A DNA stretch of 64,000 nucleotides from NCBI RefSeq assembly GCF_000265205.3, contig NC_018000.1:3596001-3660000 (forward strand). Direction: 5' to 3'. This stretch comes from Sinorhizobium fredii USDA 257 (GTDB lineage: Bacteria > Pseudomonadota > Alphaproteobacteria > Rhizobiales > Rhizobiaceae). Positions within the stretch are counted from its first letter, which is position 1. Each line of letters starts with the position of its first letter. The notes under the pieces were generated by a model, which saw only the letters and a program-made list of their open reading frames with translations, was not told the origin of the DNA and made no database searches. The translations under genes were made by a program, and so were the position numbers. Shown here one piece after another: positions 35,086-48,082 of this stretch.

Positions 35086-37149
35086 TCAGATATCCAGATT
35101 GTCCGCAAAGACGGCGCGCTCCTGGATGAAGCGGAACCGGGCATCGGCCTTCGTTCCCATCAGGTTGTCGACGGCTTCGCGCGTGCCCTCGAAATCGACG
35201 TCGTCGATCTCCACCTTGAGCAGGGTCCGGTTGGCCGGATCCATGGTCGTTTCCTTGAGCTGAGCGGGCAGCATCTCGCCGAGACCCTTGAACCGACCGA
35301 TCTCGACCTTGCCGCGGCCGTTGAACTCGGTGCGCATCAGCTCTTCGCGATGCGCGTCGTCGCGGGCATAAAGCGTCTTTGATCCTTGGCTCAACCGGTA
35401 AAGCGGCGGCACGGCGAGATAGAGGTGGCCGCCGCGAATGAGTTCCGGCATCTCCTGATAGAAGAAGGTGATCAGCAGTGAGGCGATATGTGCGCCGTCG
35501 ACGTCCGCGTCGGTCATGATGACGACGCGCTCATAGCGGAGATCCTCCTCGCGGTACTTCGACCGCGTGCCGCAGCCGAGCGCCTGGACGAGATCGGCGA
35601 TCTGCTGGTTGGCGCCGAGCTTCTCGCGGCCGGCGCTGGCGACGTTCAGGATCTTGCCTCGCAGGGGCAGGATCGCCTGATTGGCGCGGTTGCGCGCCTG
35701 CTTGGCCGAGCCGCCTGCCGAATCGCCCTCGACGATGAAAAGCTCCGCGCCTTCCGCCGTGTTCTGCGCACAGTCGGCCAGCTTGCCTGGCAGGCGCAGT
35801 TTGCGCACCGCAGTCTTGCGGTTGACTTCCTTTTCCTTGCGCCGGCGGACGCGCTCTTCGGCGCGCTCGACGACCCAGTCGAGAAGTTTTGCGGCTTCGG
35901 CCGGATTGTCGGCGAGGTAATGGTCGAAGGGGTCTCGAAGCGCGTTTTCGACGATGCGCTGCGCCTCGACCGTCGCCAGCTTGTCTTTCGTCTGGCCGAC
36001 GAATTCCGGTTCGCGAATGAAGACCGAGAGCATGCCTGCCGCCGAGATCATCACGTCGTCGGTGGTCACGATTGCGGCCCGCTTGTTCTGGGTGAGCTCC
36101 GCGTAGTTCTTCAGGCCCTTGGTCAGCGCGATGCGCAGTCCGGCCTCGTGCGTGCCGCCTTCCGGCGTAGGGATCGTGTTGCAATAGGAGTGGATCTGCT
36201 GATCGCCGCCATACCAGGTGACCGCCCATTCGAGCGAGCCGTGGCCGCCGGCCTTTTCCGATTTGCCGGAGAAGATCTCGCGGGTGACGGTGAATTCCTT
36301 GCCGAGCGTCGCGGCTAGGTAGTCCTTGAGGCCGCCGGGGAAATGGAACACGGCCTTGTCGGGAGTCTCCGAACCTTCCAGCAGCAATGCCGGATCGCAG
36401 GACCAGCGGATTTCGACACCGCCGAAGAGATAGGCCTTGGAGCGGGCCATGCGGAAGAGCCGCGCCGGCTCGAAGCGGGCATGCGGACCGAAGATTTGCG
36501 GGTCCGGATGGAAGCGGACCCTCGTACCACGGCGATTGTGCACCTCGCCGAGTTCTTCAAGTTCACCCTGCGGAATGCCGCGGGAGAAGCGCTGGCGGTA
36601 GAGTTTGCGGTTTCGCGCCACCTCGACCTCGAGCGAGTCCGACAGCGCGTTGACGACGGAGACGCCGACGCCATGCAGACCGCCCGAGGTCTCGTACGCC
36701 TTGCCGTCGAACTTGCCGCCGGCATGCAGGATCGTCATCACCACTTCGAGGCTCGATTTATTGGGGAACTTCGGGTGATTTTCAACCGGAATGCCGCGGC
36801 CGTTGTCGGTCACCGTCAGGAAGCCGTCGGCGTCGAGGTTCACTTCGATGAAGTTCGCGTGGCCGGCGACGGCCTCGTCCATCGAGTTGTCGATCACCTC
36901 GGCAAAGAGATGGTGCAGCGCCTTCTCGTCCGTTCCGCCGATATACATGCCCGGCCGGCGACGCACCGGTTCCAGCCCCTCGAGGACCTCGATCGCGGAC
37001 GCGTCGTAGTCGCTGCCGTCGCTGTTGCGGGGCGCCGGCCGCGATGCATCGTTGCCGGCGGCAGGCGCGGCCGGCTTGCGCGGCGCGGCGGTATCGGCCG
37101 GCTTCGGCTGCAAAGGCATGGCGGAAAAGAGATCGCTGCTGTCGTCCAT
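35086..37149 (-). CDS. parE: DNA topoisomerase IV subunit B
   Basis: ParE is the ATPase subunit of topoisomerase IV, which separates daughter chromosomes. The 687-residue protein has a low-complexity N-terminal extension (about 1-55), the GHKL ATPase domain (RRRPGMYIGG, VIDNSMDEAVAGHA, DNGRGIPVENHPKF, TSGGLHGVGVSVVNALS), the transducer domain, and the TOPRIM domain (EGDSAGGSAKQARNR, LRGKILNV, MTDADVDGAHIASLL). Its length and the lack of the GyrB insert argue for ParE over GyrB. Confidence 0.95.
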   Translation of the reverse strand: MDDSSDLFSAMPLQPKPADTAAPRKPAAPAAGNDASRPAPRNSDGSDYDASAIEVLEGLEPVRRRPGMYIGGTDEKALHHLFAEVIDNSMDEAVAGHANFIEVNLDADGFLTVTDNGRGIPVENHPKFPNKSSLEVVMTILHAGGKFDGKAYETSGGLHGVGVSVVNALSDSLEVEVARNRKLYRQRFSRGIPQGELEELGEVHNRRGTRVRFHPDPQIFGPHARFEPARLFRMARSKAYLFGGVEIRWSCDPALLLEGSETPDKAVFHFPGGLKDYLAATLGKEFTVTREIFSGKSEKAGGHGSLEWAVTWYGGDQQIHSYCNTIPTPEGGTHEAGLRIALTKGLKNYAELTQNKRAAIVTTDDVMISAAGMLSVFIREPEFVGQTKDKLATVEAQRIVENALRDPFDHYLADNPAEAAKLLDWVVERAEERVRRRKEKEVNRKTAVRKLRLPGKLADCAQNTAEGAELFIVEGDSAGGSAKQARNRANQAILPLRGKILNVASAGREKLGANQQIADLVQALGCGTRSKYREEDLRYERVVIMTDADVDGAHIASLLITFFYQEMPELIRGGHLYLAVPPLYRLSQGSKTLYARDDAHREELMRTEFNGRGKVEIGRFKGLGEMLPAQLKETTMDPANRTLLKVEIDDVDFEGTREAVDNLMGTKADARFRFIQERAVFADNLDI

Positions 37150-37388
37150 GGGTTGGTTAGATCATTCCTGTCGTCTGTGTCGGCAAGGGCATAGCAAGAC
37201 CGCGGCGCCGTCGCTATCCCTTGCCGGGCGAATCATCGAGATTCTGCCAGAGTCTTGGGGAAAGCGCGAACAAAAGGCGAATTTTCGTATGCTCGAAGCC
37301 GATAACGCGGTGAATTGCGGCTTCAGTGTTGCGTAGCGGAGGTGCGAGTGGCAAGGCATGGGCCGAACCAGGGAGCCCTTGGGTGTCT

Positions 37389-38267
37389 ATGTCCACGATT
37401 GTTTTCTCTGTCGGGTGCCTGCTTGCCGCGGTGCTTTTTCCAGGCATTACCGCTTCCGCCGAAGCCGAGCCGTTACGGCCTTACAAGGATGCGTTGTTCG
37501 GCTACCCCGGAGTTCTGCGGGAGGAGGATGGCGGCGGTTTCCGTGTCGTCGATTATCAGGAACTCAGGGATATCAACGGGCGCGATCAGATTCCGGAGCG
37601 ACGCGTCAAGCGGTCCTATGTGTCGCTTGGCGTGAAGAGTTCGCAGGCGGACGAGACGCTGGATCTCGGCGGTCGTTCTCTCGACGTCACGCGCGTTGGT
37701 CCGGATCGCGGCGCCGCGTTTACGGTCATCTTCATCCATGGGCGCGGCGGTGACCGGCGCCTCGGTGCCAACGACTTCTCCTTCGGCGGCAATTTCAACC
37801 GGCTGAAGAATCTGGCGGTCGGCAATGGCGGCACTTACTATGCGCCGAGCGTGCGCTCCTTCGATGCGGCGGGCGTGGCGGACGTTGCCGCGCTGATTCG
37901 TTCTGCCGCCGAGCGGTCCGGCGGCCGGCCGGTGGTGCTGTCCTGCGCGTCCATGGGCAGTTTCATCTGTTGGGGTATCTCGCGCGACCAACAGGCAGCG
38001 GCGATGCTCGGCGGCATGATGGTGATGGGCGGCGTCGCCGACCCGGCGTTTGAAGAGAGTGCCGCTTACAAGGCAAGGCTGCCGGTCTTCTTCAGTCATG
38101 GCAGCAATGACAGCGTCTATCCCGCCGAGGCACAGGTTGCGCTCTATCGCTCCCTGAGGAACAAGGACTATCCCGCTCGCTTCGTGTTGTTCGAAACCGG
38201 TTCGCACGGCACGCCGGTGCGCATGACCGACTGGCGGGATGCGCTGAACTGGATTCTCGAGCGTTGA
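37389..38267 (+). CDS. Exported alpha/beta hydrolase
   Basis: A protein of about 292 residues with an N-terminal signal peptide (STIVFSVGCLLAAVLFPGIT, then ASAEA). The alpha/beta hydrolase core has the oxyanion loop FIHGRGGDRR, nucleophile elbow CASMGSF (Ala for the first Gly of GxSxG), the acid in HGSNDSVYP and the histidine in GSHGTP. GTG 37383 has better spacing from GGGAG and is an alternative start. The gene is followed after 29 bases by an FAD-linked oxidase, probably cotranscribed. The substrate is unknown. Confidence 0.82.
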   Translation: MSTIVFSVGCLLAAVLFPGITASAEAEPLRPYKDALFGYPGVLREEDGGGFRVVDYQELRDINGRDQIPERRVKRSYVSLGVKSSQADETLDLGGRSLDVTRVGPDRGAAFTVIFIHGRGGDRRLGANDFSFGGNFNRLKNLAVGNGGTYYAPSVRSFDAAGVADVAALIRSAAERSGGRPVVLSCASMGSFICWGISRDQQAAAMLGGMMVMGGVADPAFEESAAYKARLPVFFSHGSNDSVYPAEAQVALYRSLRNKDYPARFVLFETGSHGTPVRMTDWRDALNWILER

Positions 38268-38296
38268 GCTCTCGCGGTCGTCGTTGGAACCCTGGA

Positions 38297-39619
38297 ATGA
38301 GCATCGACAAATTCGAACATTGGTGGCGGACGGAGAAGCGGCCCCGCGGCGCGATCTCGCCCGACGACTATGAGGATCGGCTGGGCACCGTCGCGCCGAT
38401 GGCGTACCTGCCCTTTGGCAATGGCCTTAGCTACGGCGACGTCTGCCACAATGATCGCGGCACGCTGATCGACAGCGCCAAGCATGGCCGCATACTGGCC
38501 TTCGACCCGGGAACCGGGGTGATCACCTGCGAGGCCGGCGCTACACTCGGCGACATTCTCGTCAAAGCGATACCGCATCGCTTCTTCCTGCCCGTGACGC
38601 CGGGAACGGGTCTCGTCACGGCCGGTGGCGCCGTCGCCAACGACATCCACGGCAGGAACCATCATGCCCGGGGCTCTTTCGGCAATCACGTCCGGCGGCT
38701 GACGCTGCTACGTTCGGACGGCGAACGCCTGACCTGCTCCGCCGAGGAAAACGCCGAGCTCTTCACTGCCACGATCGGCGGAATGGGACTGACGGGGCTG
38801 ATCCTCGACGTCGAGCTGCGGCTGATGAAAGTTCCGTCGCCGCACGTCCAGCAGCACGCGATCCGCTTCGAAAATTTCGCCGATTATTTCACCCTCATCG
38901 ATCGCGTTGGTGAGGAGCACGAATATTCCGTCGCCTGGATCGATCAGCTTGCGACCGGTCGCCGGGCGGGCAGGGGTGTGCTCTGGGCTGCCGACCACGC
39001 CGACGCATCTTGCGAATATCCGGACATACCCAAGGGACCGAAGGTCGCGTTTCCCTTGTCTCCACCGTTCAACCCGTTGAATTCCGTGATGCTGAAGGCG
39101 CTTAACGGATTCCGCTTTCGCCGGGAAAGGCCGGGGGAAACGGTTTCGACAGAGACATGGACGTCCTACTTCCATGCGATCGACCGGCTCGGTGCCTGGC
39201 ACCGGCTTTACGGGCGCCAAGGGCCTTGTCAGCACCAGAGCGTCTATCCGGCCGAGAATGCGAAGCAGACCACGATCCGCCTCTTGGAGACCGCGCGCAG
39301 GCACGGCCACGCATCCTTCCTGACCGCTCTGCACCGTTTCGGAGACGCGGCAGGTCGAGGGCTTCTCTCCTTCCCCCGGCCGGGCTTTTCCCTTACCATG
39401 GACTTCGCCAATCAGGGCGAAGCGACCGTCAGATTGCTCGACGCGCTCGACCGTATTGTCATCGAGGTCGGCGGCGCGGTGAACCCGAGCAAGGATTTTC
39501 GCATGAGTCCCACAGCCTTCGAGGCCTCTTTTCCGTCGTGGCGAAAGCTCGAAGCATTGCGCGATCCGGCAATGGCCTCGGATTTCTGGAGACGCACCGC
39601 GCTCGCACTCAACAACTGA
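38297..39619 (+). CDS. FAD-binding oxidoreductase (DprE1/FAD-linked oxidase-like)
   Basis: The 440-residue flavoprotein has the PCMH FAD-binding domain (LPFGNGLSYGD, GVITCEAGATLGDIL, LPVTPGTGLVTAGGAVANDI HGRNHH region) and a C-terminal cap. The G-GNGLSYGD and AVANDIHGRNHH patterns resemble DprE1, the decaprenylphosphoryl-ribose oxidase, and related aldonolactone-type oxidases. A role in sugar-lipid epimerisation is possible but no DprE2 partner is adjacent. ATG 38297 is used; a TTG overlapping the previous stop is possible. Confidence 0.85.
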   Translation: MSIDKFEHWWRTEKRPRGAISPDDYEDRLGTVAPMAYLPFGNGLSYGDVCHNDRGTLIDSAKHGRILAFDPGTGVITCEAGATLGDILVKAIPHRFFLPVTPGTGLVTAGGAVANDIHGRNHHARGSFGNHVRRLTLLRSDGERLTCSAEENAELFTATIGGMGLTGLILDVELRLMKVPSPHVQQHAIRFENFADYFTLIDRVGEEHEYSVAWIDQLATGRRAGRGVLWAADHADASCEYPDIPKGPKVAFPLSPPFNPLNSVMLKALNGFRFRRERPGETVSTETWTSYFHAIDRLGAWHRLYGRQGPCQHQSVYPAENAKQTTIRLLETARRHGHASFLTALHRFGDAAGRGLLSFPRPGFSLTMDFANQGEATVRLLDALDRIVIEVGGAVNPSKDFRMSPTAFEASFPSWRKLEALRDPAMASDFWRRTALALNN

Positions 39620-39625
39620 GAACGG

Positions 39626-40210
39626 TCAACGCCTCAGTCCCCGTATGTCCATGTCGAACTCGACGACGTTGGAATAAATGGGTGTGCCGACGTCCATGCC
39701 ATAGGGCGCACGGCGGATGCTGCCGCGGATGGTGAAGGAGATCGAGCGTTTGTCCCAGTCGGTCAGGGTGACGGCGAAGCGTTCCTTCCGCGTCTTGCCG
39801 CGCGCCGTCAGCGTACCCTCGACGGTCGCCCTATCTGGTCCGGTCTGTGTCACGCTGGTGGAGCGGAAGGTCACCGTCTGATAGTTGGCTGTGTCGAAGA
39901 CGGCGCTGGACCGCAAAAAATTCTCGATGCGGCGCTCTCTCGCCCTGACACTCTCCGGATAGAGCGTGAACTCGACCGACGACCGCCCGACATTGCCGCC
40001 GTCTATCCGGAATCTGCCTGAAAACTTCGCAAAGTTGCCGGCGATGCCGCCGCCGCCCGTCTGCCCGACAGTGAACTGGATGCGCGAGGAACTGGTGATG
40101 CTGTAGCTGCCAGCCGCGTCCGCAAGGGACGGGGCCTGCGCGCGAGCCGGCAGAGCGACAGTGATCAGTGCGAAGGTCGCCTTCAGTGCAAGGTTGCGTG
40201 GAGCGATCAT
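39626..40210 (-). CDS. YceI family periplasmic protein
   Basis: This secreted lipocalin-like protein of 194 residues has signal peptide KATFALITVALPARAQA. The YceI beta-barrel is recognised by GSYSITSSSRIQFTVGQ, FAKFSGRFRIDGG, and FRSTSVTQTG. YceI proteins bind isoprenoid quinones or similar lipids. It starts three bases after the cytochrome b561 gene, a pairing seen in many bacteria, which suggests joint action in quinone-linked redox at the membrane. Confidence 0.92.
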   Translation of the reverse strand: MIAPRNLALKATFALITVALPARAQAPSLADAAGSYSITSSSRIQFTVGQTGGGGIAGNFAKFSGRFRIDGGNVGRSSVEFTLYPESVRARERRIENFLRSSAVFDTANYQTVTFRSTSVTQTGPDRATVEGTLTARGKTRKERFAVTLTDWDKRSISFTIRGSIRRAPYGMDVGTPIYSNVVEFDMDIRGLRR

Positions 40211-40213
40211 GGA

Positions 40214-40834
40214 TCATTTCCTTCCAGCAACGGCTTCATGGGTTTCTCGACCATCGGCTGCGCCCGCATTACTCGACCGTAAGCCGGAGCGCAGCATGCG
40301 GATCAATACCGCGTCGCCTCGGACGAACTGGTGGTAGAGCGCCGCCGCAGCGTGGATGGCCACCAGAGCGAGCATGACATAGGCAAGCAGTGCGTGGGCG
40401 AAGGCCCAAAAAGCTTCCGAGCTCTCCGATTGCGGCAGCGGCAGGTGCGGAATGACGAGGATGTCGAAGTAGAAGCTCGGGATGTTCAATGTCGAGGCGG
40501 AGGCGACAGCCCAGCCGGCCAGCGGCGTCAGAAGGCCGAGGATGATCAGCATCCTGTGCGTTTCGCGCGCTGCGGCATGTTCAAGCGGGCGGAGTCCTGG
40601 GACCGGCGGCGGGGTTCGTTCCGCCAGCCACCAGATTGTTCTCAGGAGCGCGAGCCCCAACGCGGTGAAGCCGAACGACTTGTGCCACTGATAGAGCGAG
40701 AACTGCAGCGCCGGATCGATCTCGGTGCGCCGCATGACGAAACCGATCAGCATCAGGCCGAGGATGAGCAGCGCGATCGTCCAGTGCAGGACGATCGTTA
40801 CCGTTCCAAAACCACTCTCGCTATTGCGCAGCAT
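40214..40834 (-). CDS. Cytochrome b561 family protein
   Basis: The 206-residue protein has four membrane helices with the heme-ligating histidines in TIVLHWTIALL, LYQWHKSFGF, ETHRMLIILG and LVAIHAAAALYHQF. It carries electrons between quinol and a periplasmic acceptor. The gene is followed by yceI on the same strand. The initiating MLRNSESGFGTVTI is a typical b561 start. Confidence 0.92.
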   Translation of the reverse strand: MLRNSESGFGTVTIVLHWTIALLILGLMLIGFVMRRTEIDPALQFSLYQWHKSFGFTALGLALLRTIWWLAERTPPPVPGLRPLEHAAARETHRMLIILGLLTPLAGWAVASASTLNIPSFYFDILVIPHLPLPQSESSEAFWAFAHALLAYVMLALVAIHAAAALYHQFVRGDAVLIRMLRSGLRSSNAGAADGRETHEAVAGRK

Positions 40835-41077
40835 TGGACGACTTAACCAACTCGCCTGGGAGTGCCGGTGGGCTGTTTCCGCTGACGTGAGACGCTCGAA
40901 GCCGCGGTTTTATTCGGAACGTTGCTGTCCAAATTCGCCCCGGCATCGGGCGTCACTAGCGCGTCACCCGTACTGCTGGCCGTTGGTCGGACCGGAATTT
41001 GCGTGCCAGGTGCTTTCAATTGCCCTACCGATTTGCTAGGCCGCTTGCCCAAGAGGCCTGATCCCGGAGGAAGTTTC

Positions 41078-41848
41078 ATGACGCCCGATATCCGCCCGCT
41101 GGTTGCCGGCAACTGGAAGATGAATGGTACGCGTGCTTCGCTGGACCAGATCAAGGCAATGGCCGAGGGCGTCAAGGGCGAACTTTCCGCCAAAGTGGAG
41201 ACGCTGATCTGCCCGCCGGCGACGCTGCTTTATGTTGCAACCGCACTTTGCGACGACAGTCCGCTGATGATCGGCGCTCAGAACTGCCACCAGAAGCAGT
41301 CGGGCGCCCACACGGGCGAGATTTCCGCTGAGATGATCGCCGATTGCTTCGGCACGCATGTCATCGTCGGCCACTCCGAACGCCGCACCGATCATGCCGA
41401 GACCGATGCGCTGGTACGGGCGAAGACCGAAGCCGCCTACGTGGCGGAACTCGTCGCCATCGTCTGCATCGGCGAGACCGAAGAAGAACGCAAGAGCGGC
41501 AAGACGCTCGACGTCCTGAGGCGCCAGCTCGCCGGAAGCTTGCCGGATGGCGCGACAGCCGAGAATACCGTGATCGCCTATGAGCCGGTCTGGGCGATCG
41601 GCACGGGCCTGACGCCGACGGTGGGAGATGTGGAAGAGGCGCATGCCTTCATGCGCAGTGAACTTGTCTCGCGCTTCGGCGCCGAGGGCGGCAAGATGCG
41701 CATCCTCTACGGCGGCTCTGTCAAGCCATCAAATGCCAAGGAACTGATGGGCGTCGCCAATGTAGACGGTGCGCTGATCGGAGGCGCCAGCTTGAAAGCG
41801 GAAGACTTCCTCGCCATCTACCGGGCCTATGAAGAATTGACTGCGTGA
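41078..41848 (+). CDS. tpiA: Triosephosphate isomerase
   Basis: TpiA interconverts dihydroxyacetone phosphate and glyceraldehyde 3-phosphate. The 256-residue TIM barrel has GNWKMNG with the catalytic Lys, [10 protein letters not shown] with the catalytic His, [15 protein letters not shown] with the catalytic Glu, and the phosphate loop YGGSVKP. ATG 41078 is fixed by GGAGGAAG. It is followed by secG after 134 bases. Confidence 0.97.
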   Translation: MTPDIRPLVAGNWKMNGTRASLDQIKAMAEGVKGELSAKVETLICPPATLLYVATALCDDSPLMIGAQNCHQKQSGAHTGEISAEMIADCFGTHVIVGHSERRTDHAETDALVRAKTEAAYVAELVAIVCIGETEEERKSGKTLDVLRRQLAGSLPDGATAENTVIAYEPVWAIGTGLTPTVGDVEEAHAFMRSELVSRFGAEGGKMRILYGGSVKPSNAKELMGVANVDGALIGGASLKAEDFLAIYRAYEELTA

Positions 41849-41982
41849 TCGCCGCGTCGGGCTGGCAGGGGCTTGGAATAGCCGCCTGCTTGGTATAAAG
41901 AGGCGCGAAATTTGGACGCGGCCCGCTACGTGGCCGCGATCGTTCGATTCGAATGCCCCGAAGAGGGCAGGACTGGAAGCTG

Positions 41983-42459
41983 ATGCAGACCGTACTCCTC
42001 GTCATCTATCTCATGGTCGTCGTTGCCCTGATCGGCGTCGTCCTCATTCAGCGTTCCGAAGGTGGCGGTCTCGGTATCGGCGGCGGTTCGGGCTTCATGT
42101 CCGCCCGTGGCACGGCCAATGCACTGACCCGCACGACGGCGATTCTCGCCTTCCTGTTCTTCGGCCTTGCACTTGGGATGGGTATCCTGGCGCGTTACGA
42201 GCCGCAGGCAACCGACATTCTCGAGCGTATTCCGGGCACGAGCTCAAGCGGCGGCGTGCTTGATTCGCTCGGCGGCGGCCAGACGGCGCCGGCCGGTGGG
42301 AACACGACGGCCCCCGCGACCGGTAACGGTGCAGGCAGCACGGTTCCGGCAGAGGGCGCGGCTCAGCCCGCTCAAGCTCCGGCTGCTCAGCCGACCGCCC
42401 CGGCCCCGGCCCCCGGTGCCAACGGCAATACCGGATCGCAAGTTCCGAGCGGCCAGTAA
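41983..42459 (+). CDS. secG: Preprotein translocase subunit SecG
   Basis: SecG is a small inner-membrane partner of SecYE. The 158-residue protein has two helices (QTVLLVIYLMVVVALIGVVL and TAILAFLFFGLALGMGILA) flanking the conserved LIQRSEGGGLGIGGGSGF. The Ala/Pro/Gly-rich tail of about 80 residues is typical of alphaproteobacterial SecG and probably disordered. ATG 41983 directly precedes the first helix. A strong terminator follows. Confidence 0.95.
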   Translation: MQTVLLVIYLMVVVALIGVVLIQRSEGGGLGIGGGSGFMSARGTANALTRTTAILAFLFFGLALGMGILARYEPQATDILERIPGTSSSGGVLDSLGGGQTAPAGGNTTAPATGNGAGSTVPAEGAAQPAQAPAAQPTAPAPAPGANGNTGSQVPSGQ

Positions 42460-44235
<1,776 letters not shown>

Positions 44236-44267
44236 CCTCGCTCTTTTCGGATGATGCCGATCCTTTC

Positions 44268-44294
44268 GCGGCCGGTTCCCCAGGGACCGGCCGC
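44268..44294. terminator. Hairpin after pyrG
   Basis: GCGGCCGGT (44268-44276) and ACCGGCCGC (44286-44294) make a perfect 9-bp stem. No T-tract follows, so it may be a Rho-assisted or RNA-stabilising hairpin. Confidence 0.35.
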
Positions 44295-44397
44295 ACTTAT
44301 AACTGCCAGTGGCTGCTGGCACTCCGGTCCTCCTGCCGCTTGCAATCGACGGTCAAAAGTTGCAAACAGCGGCAAACCGGTCATCAGGGAAACCGCC

Positions 44398-45285
44398 ATG
44401 AGCCTGCCCACGCGCACCGCCCGCCCGCTCGATCATCTCGTGCTGCCGGTTGCGGAACTCGGGCGGGCAAGGCAGCGCCTCTCCGATCTCGGCTTCACCG
44501 TTGCCGATGACGCACGTCATCCCTTCGGCACGGAGAACGCCTGCGTCTTCTTTTCCGACAACACCTATCTGGAGCCACTCGCCATCGCTTCCCGCGAAGA
44601 ATGCGAGGCTGCCGCCCTTGCCGGCAATGCCTTTGTCGCGCGCGACCATGCGTTCCGCTTCCGGCAGGGTCCGGAAGGCCTATCCTCAATCGTGCTCGGG
44701 ACGCCGGATGCCGCCGCTGATCACATCCGCTATCGGTCCTGCGGCATCTCCGGCGGCGAGATGCTGGAATTCTCGCGGCCCATGCGTCTGCCGGACGGAC
44801 GCGAAGGGCTCGGCTCTTTCAGGCTGGCTTTTGCCGCCGACCTGCGCGCGCCCGACTTCTTCCTGTTCAGTTGCCAGCGGATCCGCGCCCTGCCGATCGA
44901 CAGCGCGCTCGCCAACCACCAGAATGGTGTGACCGGTATCGCCGAAGTGGTTCTCTCGGAGCCCAATCCGACAGACTTCCAGTATCTGCTGCAGGAAGCC
45001 GTCGATGAGCGCGAAGTCTCGGCCCATTCCTTCGGCATGGACATCCAGGCCGGCAGCGCCAAGCTGTCGGTGCTGAACCCGGCAGGCATGGAGGCCTTCT
45101 ACGGCCGCTCCGTCAGCGCGTCCGAACGCGGCTTGCGCGGCCGTGCCGTGGTGTTCCGCGTCGCCGACCTGGAAGCGACGCGCGCGCTGTTCGCGCAGAA
45201 TGATATCGAATTTGCAGAAATGGGCGGACGCCTCATTGTCCCGGAAGCGCCGGGGCAGGGAGTGATCTTCGCGTTTGGAGTGTGA
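44398..45285 (+). CDS. VOC family (glyoxalase-like) protein
   Basis: The 295-residue protein belongs to the glyoxalase/dioxygenase superfamily (Glyoxalase_3-like). The first module is [20 protein letters not shown] ... [19 protein letters not shown] with the typical metal-side His and Glu; a second module follows ([20 protein letters not shown] ... [18 protein letters not shown]). The reaction is unknown. AGGGAA precedes ATG 44398. It overlaps kdsA by one base (TGATG). Confidence 0.85.
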   Translation: MSLPTRTARPLDHLVLPVAELGRARQRLSDLGFTVADDARHPFGTENACVFFSDNTYLEPLAIASREECEAAALAGNAFVARDHAFRFRQGPEGLSSIVLGTPDAAADHIRYRSCGISGGEMLEFSRPMRLPDGREGLGSFRLAFAADLRAPDFFLFSCQRIRALPIDSALANHQNGVTGIAEVVLSEPNPTDFQYLLQEAVDEREVSAHSFGMDIQAGSAKLSVLNPAGMEAFYGRSVSASERGLRGRAVVFRVADLEATRALFAQNDIEFAEMGGRLIVPEAPGQGVIFAFGV

Positions 45286-46127
45286 TGATGGAAACGAATT
45301 CAAGGGTTGTCGTCGGCGAAGGTACCGGCCAGGTGGTGTTCTCGCAGAAGGAGCGGCTGACCCTGATCGCCGGCCCCTGCCAGATGGAAAGCCGCGAGCA
45401 CGCCTTCATGATGGCCGGCAAGCTTGTCGAGCTCTGCAGGTCGCTCGGTCTCCGCCTCGTCTACAAATCCTCCTTCGACAAGGCAAACCGCACCTCGCTC
45501 TCGGGCAAGCGCGGCATCGGCCTTGAAAAGGCGATGGAGATCTTTGCCGATCTCAAGCGCGAATTCGGCTTTCCGGTGCTGGCCGACATCCATACCGAAG
45601 AACAGTGCTCGCAAGTCGCCGAGACCGTCGATATTCTGCAGATCCCCGCCTTTCTGTCGCGCCAGACCGATCTGCTCGTCGCTGCCGCCAAGACCGGGAG
45701 GACGATCAACGTCAAGAAGGGCCAGTTCCTGGCGCCCTGGGACATGAAGAACGTGCTCGCCAAGTTCACAATGAGCGGCAACCCGAACGTCCTTCTCTGC
45801 GAGCGCGGCGCCTCCTTCGGTTATAACACGCTCGTTTCCGACATGCGCTCGCTGCCGATCATGGCGGCGCTCGGAGCGCCCGTGGTCTTCGACGCGACCC
45901 ATTCGGTGCAGCAGCCGGGCGGGCAGGGTGGCTCGACCGGCGGTCAGCGCGAATTCGTCGAAACTCTGGCACGGGCAGCCGTTGCCGTGGGGGTCGCCGG
46001 CGTCTTTGTCGAGACACATGAGGATCCGGACAACGCCCCCTCCGACGGCCCGAACATGGTGCCGCTCGAGGCCATGCCGCGTCTCCTTGAAAAGCTGCTC
46101 GCTTTCGACGCGATCGCCAAGGCTTGA
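45285..46127 (+). CDS. kdsA: 3-deoxy-8-phosphooctulonate synthase (KDO-8-P synthase)
   Basis: KdsA condenses PEP with arabinose 5-phosphate to make KDO-8-P for lipopolysaccharide. The 280-residue protein has [69 protein letters not shown] and [11 protein letters not shown]. The N-terminal Cys in CERG is where metal-dependent KDO8PS carry their ligand. ATG 45285 overlaps the previous stop; ATG 45288 (better spacing from GGAG) and GTG 45282 are alternatives. Confidence 0.96.
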   Translation: MMETNSRVVVGEGTGQVVFSQKERLTLIAGPCQMESREHAFMMAGKLVELCRSLGLRLVYKSSFDKANRTSLSGKRGIGLEKAMEIFADLKREFGFPVLADIHTEEQCSQVAETVDILQIPAFLSRQTDLLVAAAKTGRTINVKKGQFLAPWDMKNVLAKFTMSGNPNVLLCERGASFGYNTLVSDMRSLPIMAALGAPVVFDATHSVQQPGGQGGSTGGQREFVETLARAAVAVGVAGVFVETHEDPDNAPSDGPNMVPLEAMPRLLEKLLAFDAIAKA

Positions 46128-46221
46128 ATGAGGCGCGGTGTCGCCCAGCGTGAAATTTTCATGAAGGGCGATGGCTCGCCTGCTTCCGGCGCCGCGCGCC
46201 ATTGTAATTTCAGGGCCATGA

Positions 46222-47544
<1,323 letters not shown>

Positions 47545-47575
47545 TCGCTACCACTGGCGTCAGCGCCAATTTTCG

Positions 47576-47612
47576 AACCCGCCCGCCTCCCGGCCGGCGG
47601 GTTTCCTTTTCC
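47576..47612 (+). terminator. Rho-independent terminator of eno
   Basis: AACCCGCC (47576-47583) pairs with GGCGGGTT (47596-47603), 12-nt loop, then TCCTTTTCCTT. It starts 32 bases after the eno stop. Confidence 0.7.
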
Positions 47613-47687
47613 TTGCCATTCATGGTCAACGGTCGGTTAATCAATCGACGTTAATCTGCCTTGGTATTGCGTAGCAGGGCATTGACG

Positions 47688-48008
47688 ATGTGGACACGGC
47701 ATCACAAGAAGCGGAGACTGGGGCGGCTGGTAGTGCCGGTGATCGCGGTCGCCTTTCTTTCTTACTTCGGCTATCATTCGATCCATGGCGGTTACGGCTT
47801 GACGGCGACGGAGGAGTTCGACCGCCAGATCGCCGAGCGGCAGGCACGGCTCGACGAGCTCACTCAGAGGCGGCAAATCCTGGAAAAGGAGGTCGTGCTG
47901 ATGAGTGACGGTTCGTTGGAAAGAGACATGCTGGATGAGAAGGCTCGCCTCGCGCTCAACATGTCGCGTAGCGACGAGATCGTCATTTTTCATCGACCGG
48001 CGGATTAA
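47688..48008 (+). CDS. ftsB: Septum formation initiator family protein (FtsB-like)
   Basis: The 106-residue protein has one N-terminal helix (LVVPVIAVAFLSYFGYHSIH) and a periplasmic coiled coil (FDRQIAERQARLDELTQRRQ), then LEKEVVLMSDGSLERDMLDE, the DivIC/FtsB pattern. FtsB is part of the FtsQLB divisome complex. The position between eno and pdhA is standard in Alphaproteobacteria. ATG 47688 follows AGGG at 9 bases. Confidence 0.88.
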   Translation: MWTRHHKKRRLGRLVVPVIAVAFLSYFGYHSIHGGYGLTATEEFDRQIAERQARLDELTQRRQILEKEVVLMSDGSLERDMLDEKARLALNMSRSDEIVIFHRPAD

Positions 48009-48045
48009 CTGAAATTAGGTTAATTGAAAATAATCCTTTAAGATC

Positions 48046-48062
48046 ATTCAGTTATGCTGAAT
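48046..48062. promoter_or_regulatory. Inverted repeat upstream of the pdh operon
   Basis: ATTCAG-TTATG-CTGAAT, a perfect 6-bp dyad, lies about 20 bases before the -35 of the candidate pdhA promoter, where an activator or repressor could bind. No regulator is identified. Confidence 0.4.
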
Positions 48063-48082
48063 AATAGCCATGCAAATATGTC

